From positions 1 through 18,731 of the forward strand of contig JBMZFW010000020.1 of the NCBI GenBank assembly GCA_049615605.1: 18,731 nt of DNA, in the 5' to 3' direction. The position numbers were made by a program, and so were the translations under genes. Origin of the DNA: JAQWUY01 sp049615605. Lineage in GTDB: Bacteria; Pseudomonadota; Alphaproteobacteria; JAQWUY01. Shown here piece after piece: positions 1 through 7,532 of the stretch (position 1 is the first letter of the stretch; each line of letters begins with the position of its first letter). A model generated the notes under the pieces. The model worked only from the letters and a program-made list of their open reading frames with translations. It was not told the DNA's origin and searched no databases.

Positions 1-950
1 CTGTGCTTTTTCGCCAAGTCAGATAACATAAATAATCGGTCTTCAATTGTTTGTAAATCATTTGCCGATGATTGGATAATGTCGGCTTGGTCTTTGATAA
101 TTGATATGGCATTTAAGACTTCACTTGATGCAGTTTCAAGGTTTTCAAGTGCAGTTTCAATTTCAGTCCCTGCAATATCGGAAATCTTTTCAATATTGCG
201 TTGCGATTTTGCAATTGAATCATATGAACCGTTATCACCATTTAATAAATCATACACTTCGTTATATGCGTTTAATAACTTATCCGCATTTTTTAATTTG
301 TCTTTTTGTTCGTTAAGTTCCGTTTCTTCGTTTTCTTGTAAATCACATTTTTCAAGTTCATCAAGGCAATGTAAGATGTATTCGCTGTCGGCTTTAATCT
401 TTTCATATTCATTGATGGCAATGTCATATTTCTTTTGAATATCAGACCAATTTTCATAAGCGGATTTAATTTCAGTTTTTAAACTAAATAGCTTTGCATA
501 ATTATCCAATGTATTCATATGGGTTGCGGTTGATAATAAACCGTGTTGTTCAAATTGCCCTTGTACATCAACCAATGTTTCACCAAGACCGCGTAAGTCT
601 TTTACATTAATTGGTTGCCCGTTAACATAGCACTTTGATTTACCTTCGGCTGTCATAGAACGCTTTAAAATAATTGGTTCGTTATTTTGGGCATCAATAT
701 CTAAATCATTTAAAATATCCCAAGCAGGGTGGGTGGAATTAATTTCAATTTCAGCTGTTATAATTGATTTATCCGTGCCTTTACGAACAAGGGAACTGTC
801 CCCACGCCCACCGATAACTAAACCAATGGCATCAAGCAAAATTGATTTACCTGCACCAGTTTCACCAGTTAAGGCAGACAAACCGCTGTTAATTGTGATT
901 TGAAGTTTTTCAACAAGAACAATATTATTAACGCTAAGGGAAAGTATCAT
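1..950 (-). CDS. recN: DNA repair protein RecN, N-terminal part (cut by window edge)
   Basis: SMC-like ATPase acting in recombinational repair of double-strand breaks (family knowledge). The translation starts MILSLSVNNIVLVEKLQ and carries a Walker A motif GETGAGKS at residues 29-36, followed by the typical RecN stretch LLDAIGLVIGGRGDSSLVR. A QGQFEQH motif (the RecN VHGQHEHQ-like position) follows near residue 114, then a charged, helical coiled-coil region rich in Lys, Glu and Leu. About 316 residues are visible of a protein usually near 550; the C-terminal coiled coil, signature motif and Walker B lie outside the window. A GAGCGG-type Shine-Dalgarno sequence precedes the ATG. The gene begins 15 nt after the bamD stop, so the two are very likely cotranscribed, as is usual in alphaproteobacteria. 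Confidence 0.95.
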   Translation of the reverse strand, partial: MILSLSVNNIVLVEKLQITINSGLSALTGETGAGKSILLDAIGLVIGGRGDSSLVRKGTDKSIITAEIEINSTHPAWDILNDLDIDAQNNEPIILKRSMTAEGKSKCYVNGQPINVKDLRGLGETLVDVQGQFEQHGLLSTATHMNTLDNYAKLFSLKTEIKSAYENWSDIQKKYDIAINEYEKIKADSEYILHCLDELEKCDLQENEETELNEQKDKLKNADKLLNAYNEVYDLLNGDNGSYDSIAKSQRNIEKISDIAGTEIETALENLETASSEVLNAISIIKDQADIIQSSANDLQTIEDRLFMLSDLAKKH

Positions 951-965
951 TTACCCGCTCGCAGT

Positions 966-1727
966 TTAAGGTTTATGTTTTTGTAATAATTCGTAAGAAT
1001 GTCTGTACCAATAATTACCTTGGTGGTTGTGACCAAGGATAGCACCAGTTCTGTATGCTTCTTGATATAGACCAAGTGCTAGGTATGTTTCAACCATTCT
1101 TGCAAGGGCTTCTGGTGTTTGTGAAGTATGTGAATAGTTTTTCACAATATTGTTAAACCTTGTAAGGGCTGCTTGGTAATCGCCTTGGTCTTGGTAAAAT
1201 CTGCCAACATCAAGTTCTTTACCTGCCAAGTGGTCAATGGCTAAATCAAGTTTGTATTTTGCATTGATGGCATAATCCGTATTTGGATATGAAATGATAA
1301 TATCGTTTAAGGCTTCAAATGCTTTGTCTGTGTTGCCTTGGTCACGACCAATATCAGATATTTGTTCGTAATAGCTTAATGCACGAATGTATGTGATTTT
1401 TGGTGCAAGTTTGTGATTTGGATTATATGCAATAAAGTTTTCCGCAAACATAACCGCGTCTTCATAATTCATATTTGCATAAGCATACATAACCGCATTT
1501 GCGATTGCTTTTTTCGCATAATCAGATTGTGGGTGTTGGCGTTCAACTTCTTCGTATGCTTTGATTACATCTTTGTAAGTATCGCCATTTCTTTCCGCAG
1601 TTGTTGCCATTTCATAAAGTTCTTTGGCTGGGCGTTCAACTTGCTTTTCAGGTTCATCACTGCCACAAGCGGTAAGTACGAATGAAACGAATAGAATTGA
1701 TAATAATTTAGTTATATTTTTTAACAT
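966..1727 (-). CDS. bamD: Outer membrane assembly lipoprotein BamD (ComL)
   Basis: Essential lipoprotein partner of BamA in the complex that inserts beta-barrel proteins into the outer membrane; it acts at the periplasmic face (family knowledge). The sequence shows a lipoprotein signal peptide of 20 residues with lipobox LTAC, Cys21 being the lipidated residue. Helical TPR-like repeats follow from about residue 36: LYEMATTAERNGDTYKDVIK, YANMNYEDAVMFAENFIAYN, and QGDYQAALTRFNNIVKNY further on. The length of 253 aa is normal for BamD. The start is preceded by AGGA with 7 nt spacing. It lies 78 nt downstream of cysS and 15 nt upstream of recN. The usual alphaproteobacterial neighbours upstream (ftsZ, lpxC) are absent here and aminoacyl-tRNA synthetase genes take their place. 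Confidence 0.93.
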   Translation of the reverse strand: MLKNITKLLSILFVSFVLTACGSDEPEKQVERPAKELYEMATTAERNGDTYKDVIKAYEEVERQHPQSDYAKKAIANAVMYAYANMNYEDAVMFAENFIAYNPNHKLAPKITYIRALSYYEQISDIGRDQGNTDKAFEALNDIIISYPNTDYAINAKYKLDLAIDHLAGKELDVGRFYQDQGDYQAALTRFNNIVKNYSHTSQTPEALARMVETYLALGLYQEAYRTGAILGHNHQGNYWYRHSYELLQKHKP

Positions 1728-1765
1728 TTTTAATCCTGATTTTTAATAACATTTTTATACTGGTA

Positions 1766-1794
1766 ATATTATCATTTAAAGGATTAAAAAACAA
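1766..1794 (-). promoter_or_regulatory. Weak candidate promoter for bamD-recN
   Basis: On the minus strand the 78-nt gap between cysS and bamD contains TTGTTT, a 17-nt spacer and TAATAT, about 38 nt before the bamD ATG. Both boxes are imperfect (roughly 3/6 and 4/6) and the surroundings are very AT-rich, so a chance match is quite possible. The gap is longer than those inside the upstream gene run, which is the main reason to suspect an internal promoter. Confidence 0.25.
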
Positions 1795-1805
1795 ATTAAA
1801 ATTTA

Positions 1806-3137
1806 TTAAATTTTGTTTATTTCAAAGCCATCGGCAGTGTCTTTTACTTCATAGCCCAATGATTTGATTTTATCGCGGATTTCATCAGCTTTTGCGAAGT
1901 CTTTTTCCGCCTTGGCATTCTTGCGATTTTCGGCAAGTTCCACAACTTCTGTTGGGATTTCAACTGTTTCAATAGCTGTTGTGTCAATGCCTAGTAAATC
2001 AAAGGCTTTTAACAGTTTTGATTTATTAATTGCATTTGGTTCTGATTTTAAATTGTTAAAGTATTCCCACATAACTGAAATGGCAAGCGGGGTATTTAAA
2101 TCATCACAAAGCGCAGATGTAAATTCATTAATATCACAATCAATTGTTTCAATATCATTGTGTGAATTAATAAGGCTTGATAATTTGCTAATTAATTTAT
2201 CTGCTTCTGCCAATTTATCTTTGGTGAAATCAAGTGGTTTACGGTAATGGGTTGACAACAATACAAAGCGGATCGCATTACCAGAAAATTCTTTTAACAA
2301 TTCATTAATTGTATAAAAATTGCCAAGTGATTTTGACATTTTTTCGCCTTCGCTCATTAAGAAACCATTGTGCATCCAATATTTTGCAAATTTACCAGTT
2401 TCGTTTGAACAACAAGATTGGGCAATTTCATTTTGGTGATGTGGGAAAATTAAATCAAGACCACCACCGTGAATATCAAAATATTCGCCTAGGTGCTTTT
2501 TGCTCATCGCGGAACATTCAATATGCCAGCCTGGGCGACCATAACCCCACGGACTGTCCCAACCTGGTTCATTTTCATTTGATGGTTTCCATAGGACAAA
2601 GTCCGCTGGGTCTTCTTTGTAATCGGCGATTTCAACCCTTGCCCCTTGGACTTGTTCGTCATAATCTTTATTGGCAAATTTGCCATATTCATCCCACGAC
2701 TTAACACGGAACAATACATGATTTTCCGATGCGTAAGCGTGCCCCTTATCAATTAAGGTATTGATGATTTCAATCATTTCCGCAATGTGTTCTGTTGCAC
2801 GGGGTTGTGCATCGGGTGATAATGTATGAAGTGCTGTGTAATCATCAACAAACTGTTTTTCAGTTCGGGCGGTTAATTCGCCAATTGTTTCGTTATTTTC
2901 CATAGCCCTTTGGTTAATTTTATCGTCCACATCGGTAATGTTGCGAACATATTTAACACTTGGGTACATTGTTTTAAGTAATCGGTATAAAACATCAAAT
3001 ACAACAACTGGACGACCATTGCCAATATGAATGTAATCATATACGGTTGGTCCGCACACATACATTTTTACTTCGTCCGAATTTATCGGTTCAAATTCAA
3101 CTTTTTCACGCGTTGCTGTATCAAATATTTTTAACAA
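1806..3137 (-). CDS. cysS: Cysteinyl-tRNA synthetase, TTG start
   Basis: Class I synthetase that charges tRNA-Cys with cysteine. Visible landmarks: MYVCGPTVYDY at 25-35, HIGN at 37-40 (HIGH signature), and KMSKS at 266-270. The zinc ligands correspond to Cys28, Cys208 (HIEC), His233 and Glu237 (FPHHQNE). The length of 443 aa is slightly short of the E. coli protein (461). No ATG exists before residue 25, which is inside the core motif, so the TTG at 3137 is the best start; it yields LKIFDTATREK, matching the expected family N-terminus. An AAAAAGG Shine-Dalgarno sequence lies about 10 nt upstream inside gltX. The gene begins one nucleotide after the gltX stop, which suggests translational coupling. 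Confidence 0.96.
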   Translation of the reverse strand: MLKIFDTATREKVEFEPINSDEVKMYVCGPTVYDYIHIGNGRPVVVFDVLYRLLKTMYPSVKYVRNITDVDDKINQRAMENNETIGELTARTEKQFVDDYTALHTLSPDAQPRATEHIAEMIEIINTLIDKGHAYASENHVLFRVKSWDEYGKFANKDYDEQVQGARVEIADYKEDPADFVLWKPSNENEPGWDSPWGYGRPGWHIECSAMSKKHLGEYFDIHGGGLDLIFPHHQNEIAQSCCSNETGKFAKYWMHNGFLMSEGEKMSKSLGNFYTINELLKEFSGNAIRFVLLSTHYRKPLDFTKDKLAEADKLISKLSSLINSHNDIETIDCDINEFTSALCDDLNTPLAISVMWEYFNNLKSEPNAINKSKLLKAFDLLGIDTTAIETVEIPTEVVELAENRKNAKAEKDFAKADEIRDKIKSLGYEVKDTADGFEINKI

Positions 3138-3138
3138 A

Positions 3139-4452
3139 TTACGATAACCTTTTTATTACCTTATCACGCCCAATTAATGGTAACATTAATCCCATTTCAG
3201 GACCGTGTGATTGCCCCGTAATGGCAAGCCTTAACGGCATAAATAATTCTTTACCTTTTTTACCAGTTTCATCTTTTACTAAAGAAGTCCAAGTTTTCCA
3301 AGTGTCATCACCGATTTCACCATCTGGTAATAATGACAGGGCGGTTTTAATAAAGCCTGCGTCTTCAATAACCGTTTCCACATCACCTGTAATTACATTT
3401 AACCAAGTTTCAGCTTCATTAAGTTTTGAAATATTACCGCTTATTACATTCCAAAGTTCATTTGAAATAGTGCTTGGTAATTTATCTTTTACATCGTCAA
3501 AATTCATATTGTTAATGAATTTTGCGTTTAAGCCTTCTAATTCTTCCACATCAAATTTTGGCATTGAACGGCTGTAATTATTCATATCAAAATCTGCAAT
3601 TAATTGTGCCATAGTATCCGTACCATCAGACATTATATTGGTACCAAGTCGGCTTAATGCAGAAAGGATAGTAATTGGTTCAATACCTTCATCGCGCAAG
3701 TTTTCAATCGCACCGGTACCAAGGCGTTTTGACATTTTATCACCATCTTTACCAGATATTAATGGCAAGTGTCCAAACTGTGGCATATGGTCGCCAAGGG
3801 CTTTGAATATTTGAACTTGAACCGCTGTATTTGTTGCGTGGTCATCACCGCGAATAATGTGTGTAATCTTTTCATCAATATCATCAACAATTGTTGTTAA
3901 TGTGAATAATGGGCGACCATCTTCACGCACTAGTACTGGGTCTGATAAGTGTTGTGATTCAAATTTTGTTTCACCGCGGGATAAATCATTCCACGCCATT
4001 GGTTCGTCATTAAGTAAGAAACGCCAGTGTGGTTTAATACCTTGTGCTTCTTTTTCAGCCTTTTCCGCATCAGATAAGTTTAATGACGCGCGGTCATACA
4101 CAGGTGGTTTCCCCGATGAAATTTGTGTTTTGCGTTTTAGTGATAATTCTTCCGCTGTTTCATAACATGGATATACACGACCCATTGCCTTTAATTCGTC
4201 AAGGACTTTGGCGTATCTGTCCATACGGTCTGATTGCTTAAAAGTATAATCATAATTTATACCAAGCCAGCTAAGGTCATTAATAATGCCGTCTGCGTAT
4301 TCATCAGTTGATCGTTCTTGGTCTGTATCGTCAAGGCGTAAGATAAACTGCCCGCCATTTTTTTGCGCGATAAGGTAGTTAAATAATGCAATCCTTGCAT
4401 TACCAATATGTAATTTACCAGTTGGTGATGGGGCAAATCTTACCTTAGTCAT
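3139..4452 (-). CDS. gltX: Glutamyl-tRNA synthetase
   Basis: Class I synthetase that charges tRNA-Glu; in organisms lacking GlnRS one GluRS also charges tRNA-Gln. The sequence starts MTKVRFAPSPTGKLHIGNAR, with HIGN at 15-18, ILRLDDTDQERS at 38-48, RGDDH at 201-205 and KMSKR at 239-243, then a C-terminal anticodon-binding helical region. At 437 aa it is shorter than E. coli GluRS (471) and resembles the short alphaproteobacterial form. A longer reading frame from 4482 would run into nadE; ATG 4452 is chosen because the family motif begins there and AAGGA sits at 4462-4466. The gap to the nadE stop is 2 nt and to cysS 1 nt. Which tRNA it prefers cannot be decided from this window. Confidence 0.95.
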   Translation of the reverse strand: MTKVRFAPSPTGKLHIGNARIALFNYLIAQKNGGQFILRLDDTDQERSTDEYADGIINDLSWLGINYDYTFKQSDRMDRYAKVLDELKAMGRVYPCYETAEELSLKRKTQISSGKPPVYDRASLNLSDAEKAEKEAQGIKPHWRFLLNDEPMAWNDLSRGETKFESQHLSDPVLVREDGRPLFTLTTIVDDIDEKITHIIRGDDHATNTAVQVQIFKALGDHMPQFGHLPLISGKDGDKMSKRLGTGAIENLRDEGIEPITILSALSRLGTNIMSDGTDTMAQLIADFDMNNYSRSMPKFDVEELEGLNAKFINNMNFDDVKDKLPSTISNELWNVISGNISKLNEAETWLNVITGDVETVIEDAGFIKTALSLLPDGEIGDDTWKTWTSLVKDETGKKGKELFMPLRLAITGQSHGPEMGLMLPLIGRDKVIKRLS

Positions 4453-4454
4453 TT

Positions 4455-6101
4455 TTAATCGTCCTTTTTTAATTCGTGCCAAGTATAGCTGTTGCTTATA
4501 GGGTATAACCTGTCATACGAAAAATCGCAAGATGTTAATTTTAAACCAACCGCTGATTGTTGTCGTTTATATTCGGCTAAGTTTAATAATTTCCAAATCT
4601 TTTTAACCGTGTCTTTATCATAACCTTGTTTAACCGTATCGTTTATAGACATTCTGTTTTCTATTAAGCATTTTAAAATACCGTCTAGTATGTCATATTC
4701 AGGTAAGCTGTCCTGGTCGGTTTGATTTTCACGCAGTTCCGCCGTTGGTGGTTTTGAAATAATGTTTTGCGGTATTACTTCGCCTGATTTATTTCGCCAA
4801 TGGCATAACTTAAACACATCGGTTTTATAAATATCTTTGATAAGGTTAAATCCACCACACATATCACCGTACAAAGTGGCATACCCAACTGCGTTTTCAG
4901 ATTTATTACCCGTTGTTAAGGCAAGGTATCCAAATTTATTTGATAACGCCATTACAATTGAACCACGAATGCGGGCTTGGATATTTTCCTCTGTCGTGTC
5001 TTTTTCAGTGCCTTGCATTATGGCAGAAAAACTTTCATTAAACGCATTCATCATCGGTTCAATATTAATTGTTTCATAATTAATACCAAGATTATCAACT
5101 AGTGCTTTTGCATCAATCAAAGATTCTTGTGAAGTATATGGGCTTGGCATCATAACGGTATGGACATTTTCCGCCCCCAGTGCATCAACAGCCATTGTTG
5201 CGGTAATCGCACTGTCAACACCACCCGAAAGCCCAAGGACAACTCCGTTAAAACCATTTTTACGAACATATTCTTTTAAGCCAAAGCAACAGGCATTCCA
5301 AATGGTTGGTGCAAAGTTTTCATCTGTTTCAGCAATAGGGGTATTGGTATTTGAACTTAAAACACCGTCTTTATATTCAATTGTACTGGTTGCTGTTTCA
5401 AATTGTGGTAATTGCATTGCCAAAGATTTATCCGTATTAATTGCAAATGAACCACCATCATTTAATACCCCGTCATAACCACCCACATCGTGAGTGTAAA
5501 TGAAAGGTATTTTAAAATCATCTATACGCTGTTTTACCACATCGTGGCGAAGCGTTAATTTGCCATAGTTGTATGGCGATGCATTAATTGATATTGCTAA
5601 GTCTGAACCTTGTACTGCGACTTTACAAACATCTTGTTCCCAAATATCATTGCAAATTGGCAGGGCGATTTTAACCCCATTAATTTCAAATGGTTTGTTT
5701 AAATCACCAGATTTGAATTCACGGCTGTCAATACACGCACCTTCATCAGCCATCGCATTTTTATGATTTGTATAAACAATTTTACCATTCATTAAAACAA
5801 CAACTGAATTAAATGATTTTGTGCTATTAGATAAAGTTGCAGAACCAACAATAATTGCTGTTTTGTTTCCCGTTGTAAGTTCGGCTATTTTTTGAATTGT
5901 GTTTTCACAAGATTGTAAAAAGTCTTTTGATTGTAATAAATCAAATGCGTAATAACCGTGTACTGTGCCTTCGGCAAATACCGCAATATCACAATCATTT
6001 GCAAGTGATTGTTCGTATGCAGATTTTATAATTTCAAAGTTACCATCAAAATCACCAACGCTAGGGCTGGTTTGATGAATGGAAATTTTTAATTCAGGCA
6101 T
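4455..6101 (-). CDS. nadE: Glutamine-dependent NAD+ synthetase
   Basis: Catalyses the last step of NAD synthesis, amidating deamido-NAD with ammonia released from glutamine. Two domains are visible. The N-terminal nitrilase-like glutaminase domain spans about 1-250, with a plausible Glu-Lys-Cys triad: Glu44 (VFAEGTVHGY), Lys114 (TNHKNAMADEG) and Cys150 (LPICNDIW). The C-terminal synthetase domain, about 260-548, has the PP-loop SGGVDS at 292-297 and the TTGNKSE motif further on. The length of 548 aa fits the glutamine-dependent bacterial type rather than the short ammonia-dependent one. The start codon follows AGAGGG, which overlaps the stop of the DAHP synthase gene 8 nt upstream; gltX follows after 2 nt. 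Part of a tight leftward operon. Confidence 0.96.
   Translation of the reverse strand: MPELKISIHQTSPSVGDFDGNFEIIKSAYEQSLANDCDIAVFAEGTVHGYYAFDLLQSKDFLQSCENTIQKIAELTTGNKTAIIVGSATLSNSTKSFNSVVVLMNGKIVYTNHKNAMADEGACIDSREFKSGDLNKPFEINGVKIALPICNDIWEQDVCKVAVQGSDLAISINASPYNYGKLTLRHDVVKQRIDDFKIPFIYTHDVGGYDGVLNDGGSFAINTDKSLAMQLPQFETATSTIEYKDGVLSSNTNTPIAETDENFAPTIWNACCFGLKEYVRKNGFNGVVLGLSGGVDSAITATMAVDALGAENVHTVMMPSPYTSQESLIDAKALVDNLGINYETINIEPMMNAFNESFSAIMQGTEKDTTEENIQARIRGSIVMALSNKFGYLALTTGNKSENAVGYATLYGDMCGGFNLIKDIYKTDVFKLCHWRNKSGEVIPQNIISKPPTAELRENQTDQDSLPEYDILDGILKCLIENRMSINDTVKQGYDKDTVKKIWKLLNLAEYKRQQSAVGLKLTSCDFSYDRLYPISNSYTWHELKKDD
4462..4466 (-). promoter_or_regulatory. Shine-Dalgarno site deciding the gltX start
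   Basis: AAGGA on the minus strand, 9 nt before the ATG at 4452 and inside the last codons of nadE. It supports the internal start over the longer frame from 4482, and shows that ribosomes ending nadE stop on top of the gltX initiation region. Confidence 0.7.
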
Positions 6102-6109
6102 CTTACCCT

Positions 6110-7465
6110 CTATTTGGAATTGTTTTCCTTGATTTTATCAGCAATTAAGAATGAAATTTCTAGTGCCTGTTCCGCATTTAAGCGTGGATCACAGAAAGTA
6201 TGGTATCTGTCTGATAAGTCTTCGTCTGTAATACCAACTGTACCACCAACACATTCGGTTACATTCTTGCCCGTCATTTCCAAGTGAACACCACCAGCGT
6301 GCGTTCCTTCGGCTTTATGAACATCAAAGAATATTTCAATTTCTTTCCAAATACTTTCAAGTGGTCTTGTTTTATAACCAGTCGATGATTTGATTGTATT
6401 ACCGTGCATTGGGTCAGATGACCATACAACATTACGACCTTCTTTTTCCACCGCGCGAATTAAGTTTGGTAAGTTTTTCGCAACATTATCCGCACCCATA
6501 CGAACGATAAGGGTTAGACGACCTTCTTCGTTTTCAGGGTTTAAAATATCACACATTTCAAGAATTTCATCACCAGTAATCGTTGGTCCACATTTCATAC
6601 CAATTGGGTTTTCAATACCGCGGAAGAATTCAGCATGGGCGTGGTCTGGTTGGCGTGTTCGTTCACCAATCCAAAGCATATGTGCTGATGTATCATAATA
6701 ATCACCAGTTGTACTGTCTTTTCTTGTTAATGCTTCTTCATAACCAAGCAATAATGCTTCGTGTGAAGTATAAAGATTTGTTTCACGGATTTGACGAACA
6801 TTATCAGATGTAATGCCACAAGATTCCATAAACTTTAAAGTATCGTTAATTTGTGATGCAAGCTTAGAAAACTTTTCACCACCAGATGTGCCTTTTACAA
6901 AGTCCTGTGTCCAAGCGTTAATTTTGTGTAAATCAGCAAAGCCACCTTGTGAAAATGCACGCAGTAAGTTTAATGTTGAAGCCGATTGATTGTATGCACG
7001 AACCATACGCATTGGGTCTGGCACACGACGCTCTTTTTCAAATTCAGCACCGTTAATAATATCCCCGCGGTATGATGGTAATTCAACCCCATCAATTGTT
7101 TCCGTATCAGCGGAACGCGGTTTTGCAAATTGACCTGCCATACGGGCAACCTTTACCACTGGCATAGACGCACCAAATGTAAGAATACTAGCCATTTGTA
7201 AGATTACACGTAATGAATCCCTTATGTTATCAGCAGAAAATTCTTTGAAAGATTCAGCACAATCGCCACCTTGTAAAAGGAAGGCTTCACCACGACAAAC
7301 TTTTGCAAGTTTATCTTTAAGTTGACGGGCTTCACCAGCAAAAATAAGCGGTGCTTGTTCCGTCATAATTCGTTCTGCCTGTTCAAGTAATTCTTGATCA
7401 GGGTAAGTTGGTACTTGTAAAACAGGTTTTTTACGCCAAGAATTTGGTGACCAGTTATTTGTCAT
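6110..7465 (-). CDS. 3-deoxy-7-phosphoheptulonate synthase, class II (plant-like)
   Basis: First enzyme of the shikimate pathway: joins phosphoenolpyruvate and erythrose 4-phosphate to give DAHP, a metal-dependent cytosolic reaction. The sequence matches the class II family: N-terminal WSPNSWRKKPVLQVPTYPD, QGGDCAESF around the metal-binding Cys69, VARMAGQFAKPRS at about 106-118, then EGTHAGGVHLEMTGKNVTEC and FCDPRLNAEQ carrying the expected metal ligands. The length of 451 aa is typical. ATG 7465 is chosen because the family motif starts there and AAGGA lies 7 nt upstream; a longer frame from 7606 would overlap gor and adds an unrelated hydrophobic stretch. It precedes nadE by 8 nt. Its product ultimately feeds chorismate to the pabBAC genes on the opposite strand. 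Confidence 0.95.
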   Translation of the reverse strand: MTNNWSPNSWRKKPVLQVPTYPDQELLEQAERIMTEQAPLIFAGEARQLKDKLAKVCRGEAFLLQGGDCAESFKEFSADNIRDSLRVILQMASILTFGASMPVVKVARMAGQFAKPRSADTETIDGVELPSYRGDIINGAEFEKERRVPDPMRMVRAYNQSASTLNLLRAFSQGGFADLHKINAWTQDFVKGTSGGEKFSKLASQINDTLKFMESCGITSDNVRQIRETNLYTSHEALLLGYEEALTRKDSTTGDYYDTSAHMLWIGERTRQPDHAHAEFFRGIENPIGMKCGPTITGDEILEMCDILNPENEEGRLTLIVRMGADNVAKNLPNLIRAVEKEGRNVVWSSDPMHGNTIKSSTGYKTRPLESIWKEIEIFFDVHKAEGTHAGGVHLEMTGKNVTECVGGTVGITDEDLSDRYHTFCDPRLNAEQALEISFLIADKIKENNSK

Positions 7466-7472
7466 TTTTATA

Positions 7473-7477
7473 TCCTT
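7473..7477 (-). promoter_or_regulatory. Shine-Dalgarno site deciding the DAHP synthase start
   Basis: AAGGA on the minus strand, 7 nt before ATG 7465. It favours this start over the upstream in-frame ATG at 7606, which lies inside the 3' end of gor. Confidence 0.75.
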
Positions 7478-7494
7478 ATTTTTTTGTTTTTTAA

Positions 7495-7523
7495 ATAATA
7501 CAAAAAAAAGCCTTAAAAACCAA
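7495..7523 (-). promoter_or_regulatory. Candidate sigma70-type promoter for the DAHP synthase-nadE-gltX-cysS run
   Basis: In the 67-nt gap downstream of gor, the minus strand reads TTGGTT, exactly 17 nt, then TATTAT (5/6 match to the -10 consensus). The gap is the largest within the block before bamD, so a separate transcription start here is plausible. No hairpin terminator is visible after gor, so readthrough from gor is also possible. Confidence 0.35.
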
Positions 7524-7532
7524 CTAAAATAT

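Noticed and set aside
79..438. Open frame opposite recN with Ser/Phe-rich protein
   Set aside because: The minus strand encodes clear RecN with Walker A; this frame is the antisense shadow of its Glu/Lys-rich coiled coil.
3047..3577. Long open frame antisense to gltX and cysS
   Set aside because: The protein is low-complexity, Ser/Phe/Ile-rich, without motifs, and lies wholly opposite two well-supported genes; a composition shadow.
4453..4482. Longer GluRS start at 4482
   Set aside because: It would overlap nadE and adds residues before the conserved VRFAPSPTG motif; the ATG at 4452 has an AAGGA site at proper distance.
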